Origin: Sphingomonas sp.
Lineage (GTDB): Bacteria; Pseudomonadota; Alphaproteobacteria; Sphingomonadales; Sphingomonadaceae
DNA: 64,000 nt
Assembly: GCF_003248515.1 (NCBI RefSeq)
Contig: NZ_QFOB01000001.1
Span: 124,001 to 188,000, forward strand
Direction: 5' to 3'
Positions 41,405-49,972 of this stretch are shown piece by piece. Below the pieces are notes generated by a model that had not been told where the DNA came from, ran no database searches, and saw only the letters and a program-made list of their open reading frames with translations. Each line of letters begins with the position of its first letter. Position 1 is the stretch's first letter. A program made the translations under genes and the position numbers.

Positions 41405-41974
41405 TCAGCGGCTCTTCCCCGGCACCCACAGGATCTCGCCGCCGCCCGCCGCCGCGACGAGACGCGCCAGCACGAACAGATGATCGGAAAGCCGGTTGAT
41501 ATAAGCCAGCGCTTGCGGGTTCAGCGCGACGCCGGTGGCGGCCGCCACCATCGATCGTTCCGCCCGCCGCGTCACGGCGCGCGCCAGATGCAGCGCGGCC
41601 ACCGCCGCCGATCCACCGGGCAGGATGAAGGAACGCAGCGGTGCCAGCCCCTCGTTCATCCCGTCGATCTCCTGCTCCAGCCGGGCAACCTGCGCGGCCG
41701 TGATCCGCAGCGTCATTTCATCGGGCTCGAACTGTTCGCCCGGCGTGGCGAGATCGGCGCCCAGATCGAACAGCTCGTTCTGAATGAGGCCCAGCATCTC
41801 CGCATGCCCCCCCTCGCCCAGTGCCGCGATCGCCATGCCGATCACGCTGTTCGCCTCGTCGACGTCGCCGATCGCCGCCATGCGCGCATCGGCCTTTGAC
41901 ACGCGCGATCCGTCGACCAGGCCGGTCGTGCCGCCATCGCCCGTGCGCGTATAGATCCTGTTGAGCTTCACCAT
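41405..41974 (-). CDS. ATP:cob(I)alamin adenosyltransferase, PduO type
   Basis: This 189-residue enzyme makes adenosylcobalamin. The N-terminal ATP-binding motif VKLNRIYTRTGDGGTTGL is diagnostic for the PduO family, followed by SKADARMAAIGDVDEANSVI and a C-terminal segment with RAVTRRAERSM and YINRLSDHLFVLARL. ATG 41974 is chosen because the upstream start at 42016 would overlap the preceding gene. It is downstream of a HIG1-domain gene in the same direction. Confidence 0.95.
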   Translation of the reverse strand: MVKLNRIYTRTGDGGTTGLVDGSRVSKADARMAAIGDVDEANSVIGMAIAALGEGGHAEMLGLIQNELFDLGADLATPGEQFEPDEMTLRITAAQVARLEQEIDGMNEGLAPLRSFILPGGSAAVAALHLARAVTRRAERSMVAAATGVALNPQALAYINRLSDHLFVLARLVAAAGGGEILWVPGKSR

Positions 41975-41993
41975 CGCCGCGCCCCGAAACGCC

Positions 41994-42227
41994 TCAGCCG
42001 GCGTGGCCGCGCGCAACCAGCAGGAAAAGGATCACGAAGACGATGGCCGCCGCCTGAAACTGGATGCGCCGCCACATCATCCGGTTCTGCTTCAGTCCCG
42101 TCTCACTCGGCTGGCCGGTGCGGATTTCCTCATGCTGGGTCTGCAGGAAATAATAGACGCCGCGCACGATCGACGCGAGCGCGCCGAGAGCGGCCAGCAC
42201 GATCAGGACGAAGAGGAAAGTCTGCAT
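41994..42227 (-). CDS. HIG1-domain small membrane protein
   Basis: This 77-residue protein has two TM helices (QTFLFVLIVLAALGALASIV and AAAIVFVILFLLVARG) separated by a polar loop with SETGLKQNRMMWRRIQFQA, the HIG1-type signature. Mitochondrial HIG1 proteins associate with respiratory supercomplexes. An equivalent bacterial role is likely but inferred. It is placed between gluQRS and the adenosyltransferase gene with short gaps. Confidence 0.85.
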   Translation of the reverse strand: MQTFLFVLIVLAALGALASIVRGVYYFLQTQHEEIRTGQPSETGLKQNRMMWRRIQFQAAAIVFVILFLLVARGHAG

Positions 42228-42236
42228 GGGCCTGTC

Positions 42237-43091
42237 CTACGCCTTCCCGCGGCCTTCGTCATCCTTGCGCCGCAGCATGGCCAGCAGCGCCTGCGGATCG
42301 GCGCCTTCGGCGCGCAGCTCCGCCAGGCTTTTCGCCCCGTCGCGCTTGGCCAGCCGCCGCCCGTCCGGCCCGGTCAGCAGCGGATGGTGGTGATAGGCCG
42401 GCGTCGGCAGCTCCAGCAGCGCCTGGAGCAGCCGGTGCACATGCGTCGCCTCGAACAGGTCCATTCCGCGCACCACGTCCGTCACGCCCTGCGCCGCATC
42501 ATCGATCGTGACGGCCAGATGATAGGAGGTCGGCGCATCCTTGCGCGCCAGCACCACATCGCCATGAATCGCGGGCGTTGCCATCACCCTGCCCGCCGTC
42601 GCGTCATGCCAGAACAGGCCTCGCTCGCCTGGAGACAGGGCCGCCAGCGCCCTCGCCATATCCAGCCGCCAGCCATGCGGGCGCGCCTGAAGCTCCGCCG
42701 GATCGACCGGTCGCCCACGGCACGTCCCGGGATAGACGGGCGTCGCCCCGTGCGGCGCAGCGACGCTCCCGGCAATCTCGGCGCGCGTGCAGAAGCAGGG
42801 ATAGACGAGGCCGGCCGCCTTCAGCCGCTCCAGCGCCCCGGCGTAGAGATCCAGCCGCTCCGACTGGCGCAGCACCGGCCCGTCCCACGCGAGGCCCAGC
42901 CAACGCAGATCCTCCTCGATGCCAGAAACGAACGCCTCGCGGCTCCGCCCCGGATCGATATCCTCGATCCGGAGCAGGAAGCGCCCGCCCGCGGCCCGCG
43001 CCAGATCATGCGCGCGCACCGCCGAAAAGGCATGGCCCGGATGCAGCCGCCCGGTGGGGCTGGGGGCGAAACGGGAAATCATCATTGACAT
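42237..43091 (-). CDS. gluQ: Glutamyl-Q tRNA(Asp) synthetase GluQRS
   Basis: This 284-residue protein is a glutamyl-tRNA synthetase paralogue lacking the anticodon-binding domain. It attaches glutamate to queuosine at position 34 of tRNA-Asp. The HIGH-like motif is HPGH (17-20) in FAPSPTGRLHPGHAF, and the KMSKS-like motif is LAKRDGA. The zinc site CFC...YPGTC is present. Full GluRS is about 470 residues, so length supports GluQRS. The start may be any of three near-adjacent ATGs. Confidence 0.95.
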   Translation of the reverse strand: MSMMISRFAPSPTGRLHPGHAFSAVRAHDLARAAGGRFLLRIEDIDPGRSREAFVSGIEEDLRWLGLAWDGPVLRQSERLDLYAGALERLKAAGLVYPCFCTRAEIAGSVAAPHGATPVYPGTCRGRPVDPAELQARPHGWRLDMARALAALSPGERGLFWHDATAGRVMATPAIHGDVVLARKDAPTSYHLAVTIDDAAQGVTDVVRGMDLFEATHVHRLLQALLELPTPAYHHHPLLTGPDGRRLAKRDGAKSLAELRAEGADPQALLAMLRRKDDEGRGKA

Positions 43092-43270
43092 GCGCGATGA
43101 CTCTTGACCGCGAGTCGCGAGCCTGCTGCAATGCGGTTGTCATGCTTCGCTGGCAACGGGGGTGACAACGGAGACGCGGCGGCCGCCAGGCCCGGCGTTC
43201 CGGGTGCGACGGGACGGCGAAGCTTGTTCAGGATGCCAAGGCTCCGTGCAAACGGAGGCCTGGTCGTTCC

Positions 43271-43837
43271 ATGTACCATCCCGATCTCATTCGCCATCCA
43301 GACGGGTGCCCGGCACTCGTTCTGAACGCCGATTATACGCCGCTTTCCTATTATCCGCTCAGCGTGTGGCCGTGGCAGACGGCGGTGAAGGCCGTGTTCC
43401 TCGAACGCGTGGACATCGTTTCGCATTATGAGCGCGAGGTACGCAGCCCGAACCACGCCATCAAGCTGCCGTCGGTGATCGCGCTCCGGCAATATGTGCG
43501 GCCGTCCGCGCATCCCGCCTTCACGCGCTTCAACCTGTTCCTGCGCGATCGCTTCATCTGCCAATATTGCGGCAGCCCCAGCGATCTGACCTTCGATCAT
43601 GTCGTGCCGCGCGCGCAGGGCGGGCGCACGACATGGGAGAATGTCTCCACGGCGTGCGCGCCCTGCAATCTGCGCAAGGGCGGCCGCACGCCGAAGCAGG
43701 CGGGCATGGCGCTGATGGAAGGCCCCTATCGGCCGACGAGCTGGCAGCTTCAGGAAAATGGCCGCAGCTTCCCGCCCAACTATCTCCACACCAGCTGGCG
43801 CGACTGGCTCTACTGGGATGTCGAACTGGAGGCATAG
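43271..43837 (+). CDS. HNH endonuclease family protein
   Basis: This 188-residue protein has a C-terminal HNH fold: zinc cysteines CQYC (97-100) and CAPC (129-132), the catalytic FDHVVPRAQGG (Asp109-His110), and Asn124 in WENVST. The N-terminal 80 residues (PALVLNADYTPLSYYPLSVW) are conserved in a common bacterial chromosomal HNH group. It is divergent from gluQRS, with no methylase or phage neighbour, so a restriction role is not indicated. DNA repair or nucleic-acid processing is possible. Confidence 0.9.
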   Translation: MYHPDLIRHPDGCPALVLNADYTPLSYYPLSVWPWQTAVKAVFLERVDIVSHYEREVRSPNHAIKLPSVIALRQYVRPSAHPAFTRFNLFLRDRFICQYCGSPSDLTFDHVVPRAQGGRTTWENVSTACAPCNLRKGGRTPKQAGMALMEGPYRPTSWQLQENGRSFPPNYLHTSWRDWLYWDVELEA

Positions 43838-43894
43838 GCATCCACTGCGTCATCCAGACGCAGATCCGGCACATGTTCATCACAGGCATCCGCT

Positions 43895-43970
43895 GTGCTC
43901 CCGCGAAGGCCGGAGCGCCGGGGAGGAACCGCGTCCCGTCACCGCCCGCAAGCCGCCTTCGCCGGAGTAC
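43895..43970. repeat. Palindromic intergenic element, copy B
   Basis: Arms GTGCTCCCGCGAAGGCCGG (43895-43913) and GCCGCCTTCGCCGGAGTAC (43952-43970) are inverted repeats with few mismatches and a 38-nt centre. The element is located between the convergent HNH and sigma-factor genes. It shares the GCGAAGGCCGGAGCG core with copies A and C. Confidence 0.75.
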
Positions 43971-44018
43971 GAAGGCGCATTCGTCCCCCCGGTGAGCGGA
44001 GATCGGCACCGGACGCGA

Positions 44019-44945
44019 TCAGGATGACGGGGAGGAAGCGCCCGCCTCCCGTATCGCCCCCTCCGCCGCCAGCGCGGCCACCACATGGTGCAGTTTGTCC
44101 GGATTGCGCATGATGTAGATCGCCGCGATCCGGCCGTCGGATATCTCCAGGGCGGTCGTCCGGAGCACGCCGCCACGATCATGGCTGATATAGCCCGGCA
44201 GCCCGTCTATCTCGACGCGGGCGAGCATCACCGGCTTGTCCTGAAACTTGCGCGCGATGCCGGCGAACAGCCGCAGCACCTTGTCGATGCCCCGGATGAT
44301 GTTGAGGAAAGCGATCACCTTGCCGCCGCCATCCGAACGCACGATCACATCGTCCGCCAGCATCGCCTTCAGTGTCGCGATGTCGCCGTCGCGGGATGCC
44401 GCGAAGAAGGCGCGCGCGATCCGGTCCGCCTCGGCCTGCTCCACCCGGTAGCGCGGCCGCGCCTCGTGCACATGCTTGCGCGCGCGCGCCGCCAGCTGGC
44501 GTACCGCCGCTGGATCGCGATCCAGCGCCGTCGCCACCTCACCCAGCGCCATGCCGAACACATCGTGCAGCAGGAAGGCCGCGCGCTCCAGCGGGGAGAG
44601 GCGCTCCAGCGCCAGCATCAGCGTGAGCGTCAGATCCCCGGCGGCGCCGTCGCCCGCGTCGCGCGGATCGAAGGATCCCACCAGCGGATCGGGCAGCCAC
44701 GCGCCCACATAACTCTCCCGCCGCACGCGCGCGGATTTCATGTGGTCGAGGCACAGCCGCGTCACGATCCGCGTGAGGAAGGCGGCCGGCGCGTCCACCG
44801 ATTCCCCGGTGCGCGCCCAGCGCAGCCACGCCTCCTGCACCAGATCCTCCGCCTCGGCGAGCGATCCGGTCATGCGATAGGCGAGGCGCCGCAGCCGGGG
44901 CCGCTGCGCCTCGAAATCGCGGAGCCTCTCGTCAGGCCGCGGCAC
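44019..44945 (-). CDS. ECF41-type RNA polymerase sigma factor with SnoaL-like C-terminal domain
   Basis: This 308-residue ECF factor has region 2 (DLVQEAWLRWARTGESVDAP), region 4 (SPLERAAFLLHDVFGMALGE) and a fused SnoaL-like domain that controls its activity without a separate anti-sigma factor. Family hallmarks are present: WLPDP (83-87), DGGGK (205-209) and NPDKL (281-285). The GTG start lies inside the upstream gene (14-bp overlap), so it is cotranscribed with the decarboxylase-family partner typical of ECF41. A matching promoter lies upstream of that partner. Confidence 0.92.
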   Translation of the reverse strand: MPRPDERLRDFEAQRPRLRRLAYRMTGSLAEAEDLVQEAWLRWARTGESVDAPAAFLTRIVTRLCLDHMKSARVRRESYVGAWLPDPLVGSFDPRDAGDGAAGDLTLTLMLALERLSPLERAAFLLHDVFGMALGEVATALDRDPAAVRQLAARARKHVHEARPRYRVEQAEADRIARAFFAASRDGDIATLKAMLADDVIVRSDGGGKVIAFLNIIRGIDKVLRLFAGIARKFQDKPVMLARVEIDGLPGYISHDRGGVLRTTALEISDGRIAAIYIMRNPDKLHHVVAALAAEGAIREAGASSPSS

Positions 44946-45405
44946 GGACCTGCTCGATCGGATGCGCGAAGCGAAAACCGACGGCGAGGCGATTCCACGT
45001 ATTGATCGCGCCGATCGCGTAGGTCAGCCTCACCTGCTCCTCCTCCGAAAATTCGGCTCTCAGCGCCTCGTAATCACTGTCCGGCGCATGGGTCTGGCTC
45101 ACCAGGGTCAGTGCCTCGGCCCATCCGAAGGCGGCGCGCTCGCGCGCCGAATAATAGCCGGACTCGCGCCATGCGGCGAGAACATGCAGCTTCATCGGAT
45201 CCACACCGAGCTTGATGAGATCGCTGCTGTGCATGTGCAGGCAGAAGGCGCAGCCGTTGATCTGCGACACGCGCAGCTTGATGAGTTCCAGCAGTTCGGC
45301 CTCCAGGCCACTGTCCCTGAAGCTTTCCTCCAGCGCCATCATCGCCTTCAGCTGTTCGGGCGCGAGCTTGTAGGCCTGGGCGTTGCGAATGCGGGGCGTC
45401 GTCAT
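44932..45405 (-). CDS. Carboxymuconolactone decarboxylase/AhpD-family protein, ECF41 partner
   Basis: This 157-residue protein from ATG 45405 has the CMD fold with the redox motif NGCAFCLHMHS (CxxC plus histidine), suggesting an AhpD-like peroxidase-associated activity. ALEESFRDSGLEAELLELIK and RERAAFGWAEALTLVSQTHA are typical. Genes of this group are the usual target and neighbour of ECF41 factors. It overlaps the sigma gene by 14 bp. Physiological substrate unknown. Confidence 0.9.
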   Translation of the reverse strand: MTTPRIRNAQAYKLAPEQLKAMMALEESFRDSGLEAELLELIKLRVSQINGCAFCLHMHSSDLIKLGVDPMKLHVLAAWRESGYYSARERAAFGWAEALTLVSQTHAPDSDYEALRAEFSEEEQVRLTYAIGAINTWNRLAVGFRFAHPIEQVRAAA

Positions 45406-45449
45406 CGTCTGTCTCCTCACGAGCGCGCATCCTGCGCCTCTGGAGACAT

Positions 45450-45476
45450 GACGAGACGGGCCGGCCCGGTGTGACA
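45450..45476 (-). promoter_or_regulatory. ECF41-type promoter of the decarboxylase-sigma operon
   Basis: On the minus strand TGTCACA (45476-45470), exactly 16 nt, and CGTC (45453-45450) match the ECF41 target promoter as I recall it (TGTCACA-N16-CGTC). The predicted start lies about 35 nt before the ATG at 45405. This implies positive autoregulation of the operon. Confidence 0.8.
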
Positions 45477-45485
45477 TGGCACCGG

Positions 45486-45512
45486 AAAAACTCCTCGAGT
45501 CTGCTCGAGGAG
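45486..45512 (-). terminator. Intrinsic terminator of pepN
   Basis: On the minus strand CTCCTCGAG, loop CAGA, CTCGAGGAG and five U residues form a classical terminator 8 bp past the pepN stop. It also isolates the ECF41 promoter from pepN transcription. Confidence 0.88.
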
Positions 45513-45519
45513 GATGGGA

Positions 45520-48123
45520 TCACCCCAGGCTCTTCGAAACCTGCTCGAACACGTCCTTCGAAAGCCCCGGCACGGCGAGAATCCGTTCCAGCTCCGCCCG
45601 CATGAGCGCGCCCCGCACCGGCTCGTAGCGACGCCAGCGGCCGAGGCTGGGTACAAGCCGCGCCGCCGTCTGCGGATTCAACTTGTCCACGCCCAGGATC
45701 ATGTCCGCCACGAAGCGATAGCCACGCCCCGAAACGTCATGGAAGGCGCGCTGGTTCACGGCGAAGGCGCCCACCAACGAACGCAGCCGATTGGGGTTGG
45801 TGATCGTGAAATCGGGATGGCGAGCCAGCGCCTCCACCTTCTCGGGCGTATCCAGACGCGTCGAAAGCGCCTGCGTGGTGAACCATTTGTCGATCACCAG
45901 CGCGTCCGCCGCATAGCGATCGTGGAAATCGGCGAGCGCCTTCTCCCGTTCCGGCGCCTCGTTGTTTGCCAGTACGCCCAGCGCGCCCTGCCGGTCGGTC
46001 ATATTGTCGGACTGGCGATATTGCTCGAAGGCCAGTTCCGCCCAGTCCGGCGCCTTGGCGGCAGCGATGAAGCCGAGCGCCACCGTGCGCAGGCGACGCA
46101 GCCCCTTGGCGCTGGGCGAATATTCGTAGCGATTGGCCTGCGCGCCCGCATAGGCGCTGCGCCACAAATCCAGCAATTCGGTGCCCAGATCGTTGCGGAG
46201 CGCCTCACGCACCACGGCCACGCGCTCCGGATCCACCATGTCCAGCTGATCGCCGATGAAGGCTTCGGACGGCAGCAGCACCGCCTCCGCCACGAAGGCC
46301 GCGTCCAGATGCGGATCGGTGAGCGTGTTGCGCACCGCATCGATCACGGCGGCATGATCCACCGTCGCGCCCCTGGCGGCGGCGACGAGCGTATCCAGCA
46401 TCAATTGCTGCATCGCCTCGTAGCGCGCGAACGGATCCTCGTCGTGCGCGGAGAGAAAGGCGAGGTCCGCCGCACCCCGGTCCGTCTCCAGGCAGATCGG
46501 CGCGGAAAAACCGTGGTTGATCGAAAGCACGGGGGCCTCGGTCAGCCCCTCGAACAGCAATTCCTTCTCCGCCTCGTCGAGGATCACGAACTGCTCGCCC
46601 CCCATCGCCCGGCCGCTCTTGGCGCCCAGCAGCGCGAATTTCAGCGGGATCGGCATCGGCTGCTTCTCCGGCTGGCCCGGCGTCGAAGGTACGATCTGCG
46701 ACAGGTGCAGCCGTGCGCGGCCGCCCGGCGCGTCCGTCGTGAGCGAGGCTTTCACACGCGGGGTGCCCGCCTGGCTGTACCAGAGGCGGAAACGCGTGAG
46801 ATCCGTGCCGGTGGCATCCTCCATCGCCACGATGAAATCCTCGCAGGTGGCGGCCTGCCCGTCATGCCGGTCGAAATAGAGATCGGTGCCCGCGCGGAAG
46901 CCCTCCGGCCCCAGGATCAGCTTCATCATGCGGATTACCTCGGCGCCCTTGTTATAGATGGTCGCCGTGTAGAAATTGCTGATCTCGATATAGGAATCGG
47001 GCCGGATCGGATGCGCGAGCGGCCCCGCATCCTCCGGAAACTGCGCGGCGCGCAGCGCGCGCACATCCTCGATCCGCTTCACGGCGGGGCTGCCCTGATC
47101 GGCCGAGAATTGCTGGTCGCGCAGCACGGTGAAGCCTTCCTTCAGGGAAAGCTGGAACCAATCCCGGCAGGTGACGCGATTGCCCGACCAGTTGTGGAAA
47201 TATTCGTGCGCGACGACGCCGGCGATCGCATCGAAATCCGCATCCGTCGCCGTGTCCGGATCCGCCAGTATGTAGCGCGAATTGAAGATGTTGAGGCCCT
47301 TATTCTCCATCGCGCCGAAGTTGAAATCGGAAACGGCGACGATGTTGAACACGGCCAGATCATATTCGCGGCCGTAGACACGCTCGTCCCAGGCCATGCT
47401 GGCCTTCAGGCTCGCCATCGCATGTTCGGTCTTAGGCAGGTCCGCCTCGCGCACCCAGATGCCGAGTTCGATCGTGCGGCCGCTGCGCGTGACGAAGCTG
47501 TCGGCGTTGCAGGCCAGATCGCCCGCCACCAGCGCGAAGAGATAGCAGGGCTTGGGGAAGGGATCGCGCCACAGCGCATAATGGCGCGCCTCGCCCACCG
47601 GGCCGCCGTCGACATGATCGCCATTCGACAGCAGCACCGGATAGCGCGCCGTATCCGCCTCCATCCGCACCGTATAGCGGCTCAGCACGTCAGGCCGATC
47701 GGGGAAGAAGGTGATCCGGCGAAAGCCCTCCGCCTCGCATTGGGTGCAGAGCAGCCCGCCGCTCTCGTAAAGCCCCATCAGCGTGGAATTGGCGGAGGGT
47801 GCGATCTGCACCACCGTCTCCACCAGATGATCGTCGCCGGGCAGATCGATCACCAGCTGGTCGCCGTCGAGCCGCCAGGCATCGTGCAGTTCCTCGCCGT
47901 CGATCGAAACGCTGATCGGCGCGAGCCCGCCGCCACCATCCAGCCGCAACGGATGGGCGTGCGTGCCCTGCCGCCGTACCGTCAGCTTCGCGGTGACGCG
48001 CGTCGCGTCGGCACCCAGCTGAAAATCGAGCGCGATCTCCGGCACCAGCCATTCGGGCGGACGATAATCCTCGCGACGGATCACGGGCGGGGTGGCGGAA
48101 AGGGGGGTGGCGGCATCCAGCAT
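45520..48123 (-). CDS. pepN: Aminopeptidase N (M1 family)
   Basis: This 867-residue zinc exopeptidase releases N-terminal residues from peptides in the cytoplasm. It has GAMEN (270-274), the zinc motif HEYFH (306-310) in VVAHEYFHNWSGN, and the third ligand Glu329 in SLKEG. The C-terminal helical domain completes the PepN-type architecture. Length matches E. coli PepN (870). It is divergent from the epimerase gene and ends at an intrinsic terminator. Confidence 0.97.
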   Translation of the reverse strand: MLDAATPLSATPPVIRREDYRPPEWLVPEIALDFQLGADATRVTAKLTVRRQGTHAHPLRLDGGGGLAPISVSIDGEELHDAWRLDGDQLVIDLPGDDHLVETVVQIAPSANSTLMGLYESGGLLCTQCEAEGFRRITFFPDRPDVLSRYTVRMEADTARYPVLLSNGDHVDGGPVGEARHYALWRDPFPKPCYLFALVAGDLACNADSFVTRSGRTIELGIWVREADLPKTEHAMASLKASMAWDERVYGREYDLAVFNIVAVSDFNFGAMENKGLNIFNSRYILADPDTATDADFDAIAGVVAHEYFHNWSGNRVTCRDWFQLSLKEGFTVLRDQQFSADQGSPAVKRIEDVRALRAAQFPEDAGPLAHPIRPDSYIEISNFYTATIYNKGAEVIRMMKLILGPEGFRAGTDLYFDRHDGQAATCEDFIVAMEDATGTDLTRFRLWYSQAGTPRVKASLTTDAPGGRARLHLSQIVPSTPGQPEKQPMPIPLKFALLGAKSGRAMGGEQFVILDEAEKELLFEGLTEAPVLSINHGFSAPICLETDRGAADLAFLSAHDEDPFARYEAMQQLMLDTLVAAARGATVDHAAVIDAVRNTLTDPHLDAAFVAEAVLLPSEAFIGDQLDMVDPERVAVVREALRNDLGTELLDLWRSAYAGAQANRYEYSPSAKGLRRLRTVALGFIAAAKAPDWAELAFEQYRQSDNMTDRQGALGVLANNEAPEREKALADFHDRYAADALVIDKWFTTQALSTRLDTPEKVEALARHPDFTITNPNRLRSLVGAFAVNQRAFHDVSGRGYRFVADMILGVDKLNPQTAARLVPSLGRWRRYEPVRGALMRAELERILAVPGLSKDVFEQVSKSLG

Positions 48124-48326
48124 GGGGGGGATGTATGGCGACGGGCCGGGCGATGGAAGGGGCTAAGCCGATCTCCCTTTCCGCTTGTGCCGGGCGGAAC
48201 CGGGGACGGACGGCATCGAACGTGGCCGGGATGCGCGCTTGCCCGGCGGGCCTTGGCCATGCCCGCCCCCGCCCTGGCCGCCACTTCGCCCGGGACGAAC
48301 GGGTCAGGGCTGGTTAGGGAGAGGCC

Positions 48327-49142
48327 ATGAGACTGATCCTGTTCGGCCCCGGCTTTGCGGGCGCCCGCATCGCCGCCGCGTTCGAGGCAGAGGGCGCGAT
48401 CGTCATCCCCTTCGGCCGCGCCGCCGATCCGCATGACGTCCGCGCCGCCCTCGCCGCCGCGACGCACATCGTCTCCACCGTCCCCCCGGAAGGCGACATG
48501 GATCCCGTCCTTGTACCCTATGGCGCGGAAATCGCGCGCGTGCCGTGGATCGGCTATCTTTCCTCCACCGGCGTCTATGGCGACGCCCGGGGCGCCTGGG
48601 TGGACGAAAGCGCGCCGCTTGCCGGCCGCAGGGGGCCACGCATCGCCGCCGATCTGGCATGGACGGCGCTCGGCGCGCGCATCTTCCGCCTGCCCGGAAT
48701 CTACGGCCCGGGCCGCTCGATCCTCGATCGCCTCGCCTCGGGCGCCGCGCACCGGATCGCCCTGCCCGCACAGGTCTTCAGCCGCGTGCATGTGGATGAC
48801 ATCGCCTCGGCCGTGCTCGCGGCGGCCAGGCGAGGGCCGCCCGGTATCTACAATATAGCGGACGATCTGCCCGCGCCGCAAAATGCGCTGATCGAGCATG
48901 CATGCCTGTCGCTCGGCCTGCCGCTCCCTCCCTTGCTGGCGCTGGAGGATGCGCGCCTGTCGCCCGCGGCGCGCGCTTTCTATGCCGAAAACCGGCGCGT
49001 CGCGAACGGCAAGGCGAAGCGGGAGCTCGGCTGGCGGCCGCTCTACCCCACCTATCTGGTCGGCATCCGCGCCCTCATCGCCACGATCAGCCCGGCGATC
49101 ACCAGCAGCCCGCCTGCGGCCGCCTCGATCGACCAGACATAA
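48327..49142 (+). CDS. NAD(P)-dependent epimerase/dehydratase-family (SDR) protein
   Basis: This 271-residue Rossmann protein has the dinucleotide loop ILFGPGFAGARIA near the N-terminus. Next come a threonine/serine-containing active region YLSSTGVYGDARGAWVDESA and IFRLPGIYGPGRSILDRL. It resembles the YeeZ-like group of SDR enzymes. The classical YxxxK is not obvious, so catalysis is uncertain. The 3' end overlaps the convergent EamA gene by 91 bp. Confidence 0.82.
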   Translation: MRLILFGPGFAGARIAAAFEAEGAIVIPFGRAADPHDVRAALAAATHIVSTVPPEGDMDPVLVPYGAEIARVPWIGYLSSTGVYGDARGAWVDESAPLAGRRGPRIAADLAWTALGARIFRLPGIYGPGRSILDRLASGAAHRIALPAQVFSRVHVDDIASAVLAAARRGPPGIYNIADDLPAPQNALIEHACLSLGLPLPPLLALEDARLSPAARAFYAENRRVANGKAKRELGWRPLYPTYLVGIRALIATISPAITSSPPAAASIDQT

Positions 49143-49972
49143 TGTTCGAAGATGGTTGAGAGGATCATCGCCAGCACCGGTGTGAGCACATTCACATAGC
49201 CGCCGCGCGCCGGCCCGATCGCGCGGATCAGCCCGAAATAGAGCGTGAAGGCCAGCGCCGAGGCGCAGATGCCCAGATACAGCACCCCGCCGATATAGAC
49301 GGGCGTGAGCAGGATATGCGGTGGCCCGGTCGTGACATATGCGAACAGCGCGTTCGCCAGCGCCCCCCACGTCATCCCCCAGGCCAGCATCGCCGGCATC
49401 GGGATGGCGCGCATCCGCGCCGTGGACTGCATCACGTTGGCGATCGAGGCGAAGACGAGCGCGATCAGCACGAAGCCGATGCCCAGCGCCGTTTCATGCG
49501 GGGATCGCGGCGAGGCGCGCAGCTCATGCTCGAACAGCAGGCCGATCCCGGCCATCGCCACCGCCGATCCGGCCAGGAACGGGCGCGAGAGGGGCTGGCC
49601 GAGAAACACCCAGCCCGCCACCGCATTGTAGACGAGCAGCAGCGCGAACACGACGGCCACGATGCCGGAGGTGACATGCGCCTCCGCCCGATAGATGAAG
49701 TTGAAATTCAGGCAGAAGATGCAGACGCCCATCAGCGCCAGCAGTCCCTGCTCCGTCCAGGTCAGGCGCAGCCGCGTGCGCGTCGCCAGCGCGACGACGA
49801 ACATCGTCACCGCCGCCGTGAGGAAGCGATAGCAGACCGACCAGCCGACCGGCACATCACCCAGCTGGCCACGGATGACGAGCCAGGTCGATCCCCACAG
49901 GAAGGTGACGATCGCGAACGGGATCATCACGCGCCCCTTGGTCGCCTCGCCCAGCGGCGGCGCGAGCCTCAT
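49052..49972 (-). CDS. EamA/DMT-superfamily transporter
   Basis: This 306-residue inner-membrane protein has ten predicted TM helices arranged as two EamA repeats (IPFAIVTFLWGSTWLVIRGQ at the start; PARGGYVNVLTPVLAMILST in the second repeat). ATG 49972 overlaps the threonine aldolase stop by ATGA. It probably exports a metabolite. Coupling to threonine aldolase hints at amino-acid efflux, which is inference. Confidence 0.9.
   Translation of the reverse strand: MRLAPPLGEATKGRVMIPFAIVTFLWGSTWLVIRGQLGDVPVGWSVCYRFLTAAVTMFVVALATRTRLRLTWTEQGLLALMGVCIFCLNFNFIYRAEAHVTSGIVAVVFALLLVYNAVAGWVFLGQPLSRPFLAGSAVAMAGIGLLFEHELRASPRSPHETALGIGFVLIALVFASIANVMQSTARMRAIPMPAMLAWGMTWGALANALFAYVTTGPPHILLTPVYIGGVLYLGICASALAFTLYFGLIRAIGPARGGYVNVLTPVLAMILSTIFEHYVWSIEAAAGGLLVIAGLIVAMRARMPTR

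Noticed and set aside
43271..43837. HNH gene as part of a restriction or defence system
   Set aside because: No methylase, helicase or mobile neighbour; belongs to a common chromosomal HNH group.
45514..48330. Long open frame (over 900 codons) antisense to pepN
   Set aside because: High-GC shadow frame opposite a clear M1 aminopeptidase with all catalytic motifs; composition is His/Arg/Ala-rich without domain features.
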